From NCBI GenBank assembly GCA_043816955.1, contig JBDRHL010000171.1, forward strand, positions 1 to 10,524: 10,524 nt of DNA. Direction: 5' to 3'. Under the pieces are notes generated by a model that was given only the letters and a program-made list of their open reading frames with translations, did not search any database and was not told the DNA's origin. How positions within the stretch are numbered: position 1 is the first letter of the stretch; each line of letters begins with the position of its first letter. Shown here piece by piece: positions 1-5,833 of this stretch. The translations under genes and the position numbers were made by a program. This DNA comes from JBDRHL01 sp043816955. GTDB taxonomy: Bacteria; Planctomycetota; Phycisphaerae; Sedimentisphaerales; CAYZTY01.

Positions 1-101
1 GCGAAATCCTGCAAATTCTCAGCATTGTGCTTTTCGAGAAAACCTCTATTACACAAGTACTTACGAAAAATCTTTTGCAAAATGGAAATAGCCAGTTTCA
101 T
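1..101 (-). CDS. Possible partial gene running off the left edge, unknown function
   Basis: From an ATG at 101 the minus strand stays open for 33 codons to the window edge. The predicted N-terminus begins MKLAISILQKIFRKYL and is rich in basic and hydrophobic residues, with ordinary-looking codon use. I do not recognise it. No convincing Shine-Dalgarno precedes the ATG, and the plus strand is also open over 1-162 without a start. The orientation matches the regulator gene that ends at 234, 132 bp upstream, so it could be the next gene of that unit. The piece is too short to decide, and it may not be a gene. Confidence 0.22.
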   Translation of the reverse strand, partial: MKLAISILQKIFRKYLCNRGFLEKHNAENLQDF

Positions 102-179
102 AACCAATTGCTATTATTCGACTTATAACGGGACAGTAGTGACTGAAAATGTAAAATCATAGAGTTAATGCAATTGGTT
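102..179. repeat. 10-bp perfect inverted repeat, widely spaced
   Basis: AACCAATTGC (102-111) is matched by its exact complement GCAATTGGTT (170-179), with 58 bases between. Each arm contains the self-complementary hexamer CAATTG, which makes a chance match somewhat easier. The left arm directly abuts the possible start codon at 101. It could be a paired binding site for a dimeric regulator or the scar of a small element. Function is unknown. Confidence 0.35.
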
Positions 180-199
180 GTTCGGAAAAGGCCGACTGG

Positions 200-226
200 A
201 TTACCCACAAATCCTAGGATGGTAAT
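200..226 (-). repeat. Stem-loop just after the membrane-protein/regulator operon
   Basis: ATTACC (200-205) and GGTAAT (221-226) are exact complements, and between them lies the perfect 10-bp palindrome ATCCTAGGAT (211-220). Together they can form a stem of about 10 bp with a 5-base bulge. It begins 8 bases past the TAG stop (234-236) of the regulator gene, the position of a transcript 3' end. No T-tract follows on the minus strand, so it is not a standard intrinsic terminator. A processing or stability hairpin, or a binding site, is possible. Confidence 0.35.
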
Positions 227-233
227 AAAGTTT

Positions 234-461
234 CTATGGAGCGGATTGATGCTCATTGTACTGGAAGACCTCTTCGATTTTTTTGCCAAAAGCACGGGCA
301 ATTTTGAAAGCCAGTGCGAGAGAAGGATTGTATTTCCCCTGCTCTATAGCGATGATGGTTTGTCTCGTGCAACCGGCCTTTTCAGCTAAGTCCTGCTGGC
401 TCATCTCATTATTATCAAAACGTAAACGGCGGATATTATTAGTAAATTCAATTTTCGCCAT
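234..461 (-). CDS. Small XRE/Cro-C1-type transcriptional regulator
   Basis: The 75-residue protein is essentially one helix-turn-helix domain. Residues about 9-66 follow the HTH_3 pattern: LRFDNNEMSQQDLAEKAG, then the turn and recognition helix TRQTIIAIEQGKYNPS, then LALAFKIARAFGKKIEEVF. That spacing is typical of single-domain regulators that bind palindromes as dimers. The ATG at 461 is chosen because it starts the conserved domain; an upstream in-frame ATG (488) would add nine unconserved residues inside the preceding gene. The gene overlaps the 3' end of the membrane-protein gene (stop at 448-450) by 14 bp, so it is translationally coupled and probably the last gene of the unit read from 1760. 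In many bacteria such small regulators sit beside small membrane proteins. It plausibly acts on the unit's own promoter, and the ACATTAC repeats at 1797-1827 are candidate sites. Confidence 0.9.
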   Translation of the reverse strand: MAKIEFTNNIRRLRFDNNEMSQQDLAEKAGCTRQTIIAIEQGKYNPSLALAFKIARAFGKKIEEVFQYNEHQSAP

Positions 462-915
462 TGGTAAATCCGAATTTGTAACAAACAAGAATTGTTATAG
501 CGTGTGCGACAGCCATTGCCAGCCATCCGCCAAGGAAGAACCGGGCAAGCCAATATACTGGAATTAGCGTATCCATTCCTACTACTTTCGATGTTATCAC
601 GAACGATGCTACGAAAAAGACAAAAGCCGCTGCATAACCAAACCGTGATGCTTGCCGTTGGATCAACAAATCCCGTTCATCAAAGAGTATCTCACCTTTC
701 TTGCGATAAAATTTAGAGAATGTTTTAGAGAATGTTGTAGCAAAAACCACCAGAAAAATGCATATTATTACCGGCCAGACTGTACCAAACCACCAAGCTT
801 TCGAAAATGAATATCCGTATTTATGCATGTACAAAAATGAATTGATCACACTCGCAACCGCAGCTAAGGCTATAACAATTAACTGAAACCATGCAACTTT
901 TTGTGTTTTATTCAT
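448..915 (-). CDS. Four-helix membrane protein with DERD motif (third tandem copy)
   Basis: A 155-residue integral membrane protein with four hydrophobic stretches, roughly residues 8-30, 42-62, 90-112 and 117-148. Between helices 2 and 3 is a charged loop with FDERDLLIQRQA (DERD at 79-82), resembling the DERxxxI motif of the DUF2178/DUF3796-type membrane families. The N-terminus MNKTQKVAWF matches MNKYQKMAWF of the upstream neighbour, so it is a paralogue, but it is the most diverged copy: the loop before DERD is 11 residues longer and the C-terminal YGWRNKN signature is missing. Its ATG lies within the overlap ATGAATAA with the upstream gene. It is preceded by GGAGG at 923-927 with 7-base spacing. 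It overlaps the regulator gene downstream. Biochemical function is unknown; a membrane-embedded partner or sensor for the regulator is an inference. Confidence 0.82.
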   Translation of the reverse strand: MNKTQKVAWFQLIVIALAAVASVINSFLYMHKYGYSFSKAWWFGTVWPVIICIFLVVFATTFSKTFSKFYRKKGEILFDERDLLIQRQASRFGYAAAFVFFVASFVITSKVVGMDTLIPVYWLARFFLGGWLAMAVAHAITILVCYKFGFTNGEN

Positions 916-1336
916 TTTTATTCCTCCAGCCGTATTCGTTTAATATTGCAATGGAATAGATTAAAAGAACCCAATACATCCCACCAAATACCATCCAACA
1001 CAGGTAAAGCACTGACACCTTGCCGTTCGGGCCGTAAAACCATAACGGTACCATTGCAGCCAGCACAAACAAAGGCCAAAAGCTCCAATACGCTGCTACC
1101 ATTGCCCTTTGCTTAATAAGAAGATCTCTTTCGTCAAGTCCTTGCCTATCTTTTTTAAATAAGGATGGGCGAATTTTGCTAAATCCCATAATCCCAATAA
1201 ATCCAAAACCCGCCATCGAAGCACGCCAGGACATTCCCACAGCAAAATGCAAGACAAGCACCGCTGTTATACTAAGTCCGAGCGCCAGCCCTAACATAAT
1301 TAGCGTAAACCATGCCATTTTCTGATACTTATTCAT
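908..1336 (-). CDS. Four-helix membrane protein with DERD motif (second tandem copy)
   Basis: A 142-residue membrane protein with four predicted helices, near residues 9-33, 39-55, 80-105 and 110-135. The central loop has FKKDRQGLDERDLLIKQRA (DERD at 68-71, the same position as in the copy upstream), and the C-terminus is EYGWRNKNE. I place the start at the ATG at 1336, giving MNKYQKMAWF, rather than seven codons upstream, because this start aligns with the other two copies. It has GGAGG at 1347-1351 and overlaps the upstream stop by 8 bp (ATGAATAA). The family resembles DUF2178/DUF3796-type proteins, which have no known enzymatic activity. It lies between two paralogues and upstream of an XRE-type regulator, so coordinated expression is near certain. 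Function is unknown. Confidence 0.83.
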   Translation of the reverse strand: MNKYQKMAWFTLIMLGLALGLSITAVLVLHFAVGMSWRASMAGFGFIGIMGFSKIRPSLFKKDRQGLDERDLLIKQRAMVAAYWSFWPLFVLAAMVPLWFYGPNGKVSVLYLCWMVFGGMYWVLLIYSIAILNEYGWRNKNE

Positions 1337-1760
1337 GATTTTTGTTCCTCCAGCCATATAGGGTTAGTATTGCAATAGACCAAGCGTAAAAATTTGTGAG
1401 ACCAGCAGCGCCGAAGATCAACGGTAACCAGTTTGTGGTGATTGGAGCGTTAGGGCCAAGAATAGTAAAAGGCAGCATTGTTGCCAAGCCGACAACAAGG
1501 TAAGCTAATGCAAAGCCTGTAAGAGCAGCTCTTTTCTGAATATAGTGATCACGCTCATCGTATTCTACTTTTTCCGGGTCCTTTTTGAAAAACAGCTGAG
1601 CCAACCCACCAATACCAGCTATGCCCATGAAACCAAGGCCTCCCCAAGCTCCTGGAAAACCAAATTTGGCATAGGCAACTGCAATAGCTATAGCAGTAAG
1701 AATAAAAGCACAAGTGAAAACTACGAATATAAACATAGCTATTTTTTGTATTCGTTTCAT
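1329..1760 (-). CDS. Four-helix membrane protein with DERD motif (first tandem copy)
   Basis: A 143-residue membrane protein and the first gene of a four-gene minus-strand unit. Hydrophobic segments lie near residues 8-31, 38-58, 80-101 and 108-134; the second is unusually glycine-rich (GLGFMGIAGIGG). The loop FFKKDPEKVEYDERDHYIQKRA carries DERD at 68-71, and the protein ends LYGWRNKNHE. The start ATG at 1760 has a clear AAGGAG at 1770-1775. The MKRIQKIAMF start aligns with the MNK-QK-AWF starts of the two downstream copies, so the three genes are a tandem expansion. Similarity to DUF2178/DUF3796-type proteins is judged from the DERD loop and the four-helix layout only. A promoter is visible at 1808-1836. 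Function is unknown; sensing or modulating membrane state for the linked regulator is an inference. Confidence 0.83.
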   Translation of the reverse strand: MKRIQKIAMFIFVVFTCAFILTAIAIAVAYAKFGFPGAWGGLGFMGIAGIGGLAQLFFKKDPEKVEYDERDHYIQKRAALTGFALAYLVVGLATMLPFTILGPNAPITTNWLPLIFGAAGLTNFYAWSIAILTLYGWRNKNHE

Positions 1761-1796
1761 TTTAGAAATCTCCTTATGGTCAAATTTCAGTCAAGC

Positions 1797-1827
1797 TTAC
1801 ATTACTTATTGTAAGGTGTACATTACA
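1797..1827. promoter_or_regulatory. Candidate operator: repeated ACATTAC and TGTAA/TTACA symmetry
   Basis: ACATTAC occurs at 1799-1805 and again at 1820-1826, 21 bp apart, which is about two helical turns and so on the same face of the DNA. In addition TGTAA (1810-1814) and TTACA (1823-1827) form an inverted pair around 8 bases, and TGTACA sits at 1817-1822. All lie across or just downstream of the -10/-35 region of the minus-strand promoter. This is the geometry expected for autorepression by a small dimeric HTH protein. Which of the two local regulators would bind is unknown. Confidence 0.45.
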
Positions 1828-1836
1828 GAAAGTCAA
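1808..1836 (-). promoter_or_regulatory. Sigma70-type promoter for the DERD membrane-protein operon
   Basis: On the minus strand, TTGACT (1836-1831) and TACAAT (1813-1808) are separated by exactly 17 bases, each one mismatch from consensus. Transcription would start near 1800, giving a leader of about 40 bases before the ATG at 1760. The spacer contains TGTACA and the symmetric TGTAA/TTACA pair described as a separate entry. Confidence 0.7.
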
Positions 1837-1972
1837 CTATTATTTACATAAATTTTTAATTTTTTTAACCCCCGTTTTGGCCTCAAAAACACGGGAAAAC
1901 TGGTTTTTTTGCAATTACCTTAGAAAATATCGCTGAATTCTCAAAAAAATACACAAATATTCATTTTTATGG
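1837..1972. other. Central part of the divergent intergenic region, with an imperfect hairpin
   Basis: No gene is visible in this AT-rich stretch between the two divergent promoters. An imperfect stem, CCCGT (1871-1875) with ACGGG (1891-1895) and inner TTTG/CAAA, is followed 8 bases later by a run of seven T (1904-1910) on the plus strand. No coding region ends here to need a terminator, so its role is unclear. It could separate the divergent units or end an unseen short RNA. Confidence 0.3.
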
Positions 1973-2001
1973 TTGACATATACACGATAATCGTTAATAA
2001 T
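1973..2001 (+). promoter_or_regulatory. Sigma70-type promoter for the membrane protein/YozG-like unit
   Basis: A perfect -35 box TTGACA (1973-1978) is followed after 17 bases by AATAAT (1996-2001), one mismatch from the -10 consensus. Transcription would begin near 2008, leaving a leader of about 23 bases that holds AAGGAG (2017-2022), 8 bases before the ATG at 2031. The spacer contains an 11-bp palindrome. Confidence 0.65.
1984..1994. promoter_or_regulatory. Candidate operator palindrome in the promoter spacer
   Basis: ACGAT-A-ATCGT is a perfect inverted repeat around a central A, placed wholly between the -35 and -10 boxes of the plus-strand promoter. A dimeric regulator bound here would block RNA polymerase. 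The HTH protein encoded at 2560 in the same unit is the natural candidate for autoregulation, but this is inferred from position only. Confidence 0.42.
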
Positions 2002-2030
2002 TACATGCAACTTACTAAGGAGATAAAATT

Positions 2031-2546
2031 ATGATACAGACATTTATTGAGAAAAACAGGAAACTGCTGCTATTCTATTACTGGGCAATGCGGGTTGGCG
2101 GCTGGATGTTTTTAGCCTTGGCATTTCTAGCAATGGCGGGGCATTCTGTCGCGTTGTCCACACGAATTACGGATCCCCAGGAATTTAGCCGCTACTGGCA
2201 TCACGACGTGCCTTGGGGAACATTCAGCAATGGACTTCCCACCGGCTTACTTGCACTTGGAATCGCGCAACTTATCAGGTATCTGCTTGAAACAGATCGC
2301 AAGCCTGACTGGATTTTCCGAAATGCCGATAAATTGCTTTACACATATACCACCATTCTGATCGGCTATTATTGTTGGAGGGGTGTGACAGATGTGATTT
2401 TGCATTTTAACGAGCCTTATGATTTCCCTCTGCGTTTAATAGCCTTAGCAGCGTTTATCCTGGTAAAACTACTGGTGTTGGTGGGAGTAGCTGAGTTGCT
2501 AAGGCGTTTATTACCAATTATTGAAGAATCACGGACGCTGGTCTAA
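2031..2546 (+). CDS. Four-helix membrane protein (DUF2975-like partner of a YozG-type regulator)
   Basis: A 171-residue integral membrane protein with helices near residues 15-40, 65-86, 102-120 and 134-160, and a basic N-terminus (IEKNRK), which suggests a cytoplasmic N-terminus. Between helices 1 and 2 is a roughly 25-residue polar segment with several aromatic and His residues (FSRYWHHDVPWGTF) that may face outside. The size, four helices and immediately following HTH_26-type gene fit the DUF2975/YozG-type arrangement common in Firmicutes and Bacteroidetes. The sequence match to DUF2975 is weak by eye, so the name is tentative. The start ATG follows AAGGAG (2017-2022). It is unrelated in sequence to the DERD proteins on the other side of the promoter region. 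It ends 13 bp before the regulator gene, so the two are co-transcribed. Function is unknown. Confidence 0.78.
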   Translation: MIQTFIEKNRKLLLFYYWAMRVGGWMFLALAFLAMAGHSVALSTRITDPQEFSRYWHHDVPWGTFSNGLPTGLLALGIAQLIRYLLETDRKPDWIFRNADKLLYTYTTILIGYYCWRGVTDVILHFNEPYDFPLRLIALAAFILVKLLVLVGVAELLRRLLPIIEESRTLV

Positions 2547-2559
2547 AGGAGGCTGTGAA

Positions 2560-2799
2560 ATGATTAATATCAGGCTTGATTATGTACTTTTAGATCGGCG
2601 GATGAAGCTTAAGGATCTGGCAGAGGCTACCGGCCTAGCGGTAAATAACCTTTCGATACTCAAAACCAACAAAGCCCGTGCGATTCGGTTTTCAACCTTA
2701 GATGTGTTATGTAAAGTTCTCAACTGTACACCCGGCGATTTAATTGAATTTATTCCAGACACAAAAGAAAATGCTCAACTTGATGACCAAAATGTTTAA
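2560..2799 (+). CDS. YozG/HTH_26-type small transcriptional regulator
   Basis: A 79-residue single-domain DNA-binding protein. It follows the HTH_26 (Cro/C1-like) pattern closely: IRLDYVLLDRRMKLKDLAEATG, then the recognition region LAVNNLSILKTNKARAIRFSTL, then LDVLCKVLNCTPGDLIEFIP. The phrase C.PGDL(I/L)E near the end of the domain is a hallmark of YozG-like regulators. The start is the ATG at 2560, set by AAAGGAGG at 2545-2552 with 7-base spacing; an upstream in-frame ATG at 2521 lies inside the membrane-protein gene and lacks conserved residues. The last 15 or so residues are acidic and look disordered. In this family the usual neighbour is a membrane protein of the same operon, as here. 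It probably binds a short palindrome at its own promoter, and 1984-1994 is a candidate. It is of a different HTH subfamily from the regulator at 234-461. Confidence 0.9.
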   Translation: MINIRLDYVLLDRRMKLKDLAEATGLAVNNLSILKTNKARAIRFSTLDVLCKVLNCTPGDLIEFIPDTKENAQLDDQNV

Positions 2800-2984
2800 T
2801 CACACTCGTATGTCGCCAGTGTCCTGCATCTATAAATACGTAAGACTAACAAAAATGCTGTATATGACAGAAATCAGCCATTCCTAAGAGCTTGTTCCAA
2901 GAATTAGTCTCCAACTTTAGAAAAACTGTTCCTTTTCCTCATTTTTTGGTGTCGCCAATCGGCTCTAATTAACTTAGTTTGATA
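2800..2984. other. Convergent intergenic region, no clear terminator
   Basis: This 185-bp AT-rich gap lies between the converging regulator gene (ends 2799) and peptidase gene (ends 2985). I see no strong GC stem followed by a T-run on either strand. Only weak 4-bp symmetries such as CTGT/ACAG near 2860 are present. Termination here may be Rho-dependent. Confidence 0.35.
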
Positions 2985-5783
2985 TTATTTGAGATTTATC
3001 ACAACGACGGGCGCAATTTCTTCGAGCTGTTGTTTCAAATCGGCAGCCTTACCGACTACTACTATGACCATTTTACCCGGATCAATCGTCTTTTGCGTCA
3101 GAAGTAGACAGTCTTTGCGTTTTGTTTTGGAAATGCTTTTCAACAGCCTGTCGAGATAATCGGCACCAAGGTTCTGCGATTCGATCAACCACAGATCATC
3201 GGCAATCTGCTGCGGCGTCTCACGATTCATTACAAAACTTCCGAGTATATATGATTTGCTGTCTTTAAGTTCTTCTTCGGAGGGCTGTACCGTCCGCAGG
3301 CGTTCAATTTCTTCCAGCACAGCTTTGACCGCTTGGACGGTGGTTTCGGTTTTACTGAACGTTCCTGCCTCAAATGCTCCGGCGAATCGCTTTGCTGTAT
3401 AACCGCCCCAGACGCCGTAGGTCAGGCCCCTCTCAACACGGATAGTTCTGTTCAACCGGCTGTTAAAACTCCAGCCGAAATAATTGCTGACAATCCTGCT
3501 GACAAAGTAGTCAGGCTGCTCATGCCGGGTAATGCCGATTTGCCCTGTTCGAATCTGACTCTGTGTGCTGTCAGGCTTATCTACCAGATAAATCGTTGTG
3601 TTATTTGGCTCGGACAGTTCCGGCAACCTGGGGATTATATGGTTTGCTTTGGCAGGCCAGCTCCCAAAAGTCTTCCTTGCTAATCCCATCGCCCGATCGT
3701 GTTCAATATCGCCGGCAAATATCAATACCGCCTCACCTGGTTCGACAGCCTCTTCCCACCAACTCTTCAGGTCCTCCACTCTCAGGGCATTGACATCTTC
3801 AATTTCACCTACCGCTGTCCGTGAATAAGGATGTTTTCCATAAAGGCGTCTTCGGAATTCTCTTTCTGCTATGTAGTCCGGTTCTGTAGAGGATACCGCA
3901 AGGGAAGTGAGAATCTGATTGCGAAGCTTGCTGAACTCGTCAGCGGAAAACGTCGGCTGCAGCACAACCTCACCCAGGAGCATCATCCCTCGTTCAAGAT
4001 GGTCAGTCAGACAGCTCATCGTTACTGTGCCTGTGTCCATTTCGCACCGGCCTGCTATACTGATCGCGTATGTCTCAAGTTCTTCTGCCAGTTGAGCTTC
4101 ACTGTAATTAACCGTTCCTTTTGTCAGCATTTTCAGTGCCATGGAAGCCGAGCCTGGTTTTGCTTCGCTCCATGAGCCTGCGAGCAGACCAAGCTGTGCT
4201 GTAACGAACGGAACTTCGCTGTTGGATACCACGATAACTTTAAGACCATTGTCTAACATATCGCTGGTATACTCAAATTTAAGTTTCGGAGCAGCCAGCT
4301 TACCAAATGGCGCCTTTTTGGGGTATCTGGCAGGCCGGACAGTTCCGTCTCTACCCGGTTTAGGGGCCTTGTGTTCCGGTTCTGCTGTAATGGGAGATAT
4401 CTCTTCGGCACTTTTTCGCTCTGAAATTGTGCCCGAAAGGTTGCGGTCAATTCTGGCTTCAAGGGCTTTCTTTTCGGCCAGATATGTTCTTGCCACGCGC
4501 AAAATGTCTTCTGGGGTAACGCTGCGGATATTATCAAGCTGTCGGTTTACATAGGAAATATCGCCGATGAGCACAGCAGCATCTCCAAGAGCCCTTGCCT
4601 TGCTGCCAATTTGCAAATTCTGGGTCACAAGCTCCCGCAGCATCTGGTTTTTGGCTTTGGTCAGCTCTTCAGGGCGGACCGGTTCCTCACACAGTCGGGC
4701 GATTTCAGCCTTTATAACATCCAGTGCCTTATTGGGATCCGCGCCCAGAGGAGGCAGAACAGCACCTGCTGCAAATATGCCATCCTGCTCGAATGACCAT
4801 GAAATTGCCTCGGCGTATACTGCAAGCTGGTTCTGGGCAACCAGTTGCCTGTAAAGCCTGCTGCTGTTGCCGCCCCCCAATATCTCTGCGAGAAGATCGA
4901 TCGCTATTGTATCAGTGTCCTTCAACGGAACTGAACGATATACAACACCTGCTACAGGAGCAGGGGCATTGTCCTCATCAAGAGTAACGCTTCCTGGTTT
5001 TTCAGGTAACGGCTCTTTGATTGTAACTGTTTCCGGCTTGTCATATCTTGGAATCCATCCGAAATATTTCCTCGCAAGGTCCTGTGCCTTGCGGTGTTCC
5101 ACAGCGCCGACTATCAGAAGCGCAGCATTGCCTGGAACATAATATTTCTTCCAGAAATCCCGCAGTTCGGAGACACGGGACGCCCGCAGATCAGCAATGT
5201 TTCCGATAGGAAGCCAGCGATATGGATGCACCTTGAAGATTTCCGACATCAGGCTGTCAAGCGACTCACCATAAGGCTCGTTGAGTTTCATCCGCCGCTC
5301 TTCTTCGACAACCTTGCGCTCGGTATCAAAATTTTCCTGGTTGATATTCAGAAATGTCATCCGTTCAGCTTCCAGCCATAAAGCCAGCTCAATCTGATTG
5401 GCAGGCAGGCTCTGCAGATATACCGTCCGGTCAAAGCCGGTATAACCGTTGCTGGTGCCGCCGACCTTTCGAATAAAATCAAAATGGTCTGTCGGGCCGA
5501 GTCTATCAGTGCCGCGAAACATCATATGCTCGAACATGTGCGCAAAACCCCGTCTGTTCGGCTGCTCGTTCTTCGAACCGACGTGGTACCATACCTGCAC
5601 GGTGACAATGGGGCAGGAAAAATCCTCAAGTGTTATCACGTCCAGACCGTTTTCAAGTTCAATTTGCTGATAATCAAACCGGCCTGCTCCGGCAAAGCCG
5701 CAGGTGCTGATCAGCAACGCCAGGAAAAGAACATTCCGGAAGATTTTCTTAAAATTGTTGGTCATTCTTTTACAATAAATCAT
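2985..5783 (-). CDS. Exported two-domain M16 (insulinase/pitrilysin family) zinc metallopeptidase
   Basis: The 932-residue protein begins with a signal peptide: basic NNFKKIFRN, hydrophobic VLFLALLIS, then a GFAGA cleavage region near residue 33. Two homologous M16 halves follow. The N-terminal half (about 40-460) has the inverted zinc motif HMFEH (H82, E85, H86) and, 76 residues on, E162 in VVEEERR as third metal ligand, so it should be active. A proline-rich, basic linker near 470-490 leads to the C-terminal half (from about 500), where the motif position reads ASMALKM and is metal-free. That half keeps the substrate-binding RGLTYG near 786. This active-plus-inactive layout is typical of fused M16B zinc proteases. 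It probably degrades peptides in the periplasm. The start at 5783 is chosen because AGGAG (5795-5791) precedes it; an upstream in-frame ATG at 5834 would add 17 unlike residues. It follows the rhamnosidase remnant by 50 bp and may share its transcript. Confidence 0.93.
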   Translation of the reverse strand: MIYCKRMTNNFKKIFRNVLFLALLISTCGFAGAGRFDYQQIELENGLDVITLEDFSCPIVTVQVWYHVGSKNEQPNRRGFAHMFEHMMFRGTDRLGPTDHFDFIRKVGGTSNGYTGFDRTVYLQSLPANQIELALWLEAERMTFLNINQENFDTERKVVEEERRMKLNEPYGESLDSLMSEIFKVHPYRWLPIGNIADLRASRVSELRDFWKKYYVPGNAALLIVGAVEHRKAQDLARKYFGWIPRYDKPETVTIKEPLPEKPGSVTLDEDNAPAPVAGVVYRSVPLKDTDTIAIDLLAEILGGGNSSRLYRQLVAQNQLAVYAEAISWSFEQDGIFAAGAVLPPLGADPNKALDVIKAEIARLCEEPVRPEELTKAKNQMLRELVTQNLQIGSKARALGDAAVLIGDISYVNRQLDNIRSVTPEDILRVARTYLAEKKALEARIDRNLSGTISERKSAEEISPITAEPEHKAPKPGRDGTVRPARYPKKAPFGKLAAPKLKFEYTSDMLDNGLKVIVVSNSEVPFVTAQLGLLAGSWSEAKPGSASMALKMLTKGTVNYSEAQLAEELETYAISIAGRCEMDTGTVTMSCLTDHLERGMMLLGEVVLQPTFSADEFSKLRNQILTSLAVSSTEPDYIAEREFRRRLYGKHPYSRTAVGEIEDVNALRVEDLKSWWEEAVEPGEAVLIFAGDIEHDRAMGLARKTFGSWPAKANHIIPRLPELSEPNNTTIYLVDKPDSTQSQIRTGQIGITRHEQPDYFVSRIVSNYFGWSFNSRLNRTIRVERGLTYGVWGGYTAKRFAGAFEAGTFSKTETTVQAVKAVLEEIERLRTVQPSEEELKDSKSYILGSFVMNRETPQQIADDLWLIESQNLGADYLDRLLKSISKTKRKDCLLLTQKTIDPGKMVIVVVGKAADLKQQLEEIAPVVVINLK

Positions 5784-5833
5784 GCAAAAACTCCTCTTGT
5801 TTATTAAACGGCTTTTGTGGCGGTGATTATACA

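Noticed and set aside
98..301. 67-codon minus-strand frame across the end of the regulator gene
   Set aside because: It overlaps the HTH gene in another frame, its composition is unremarkable, and it lacks a ribosome site.
1871..1910. Intrinsic terminator before the plus-strand unit
   Set aside because: The stem is imperfect, the T-run is 8 bases beyond it, and no plus-strand gene ends upstream.
1981..2001. Fur-box-like sequence (GATAAT...) in the plus-strand promoter
   Set aside because: Only one GATAAT-like hexamer is present, without the repeated array a Fur site needs; the 11-bp palindrome explains the symmetry better.
2031..2799. Toxin-antitoxin interpretation of the membrane protein plus small HTH gene
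   Set aside because: The membrane protein is 171 residues with four helices, unlike small single-helix membrane toxins, and the HTH protein matches YozG-type regulators rather than known antitoxins.
4141..4554. Long open frame on the plus strand inside the M16 peptidase gene
   Set aside because: It is antisense to strongly conserved M16 coding sequence, has no ribosome site and resembles no family; several similar shadows occur along 3333-5807.
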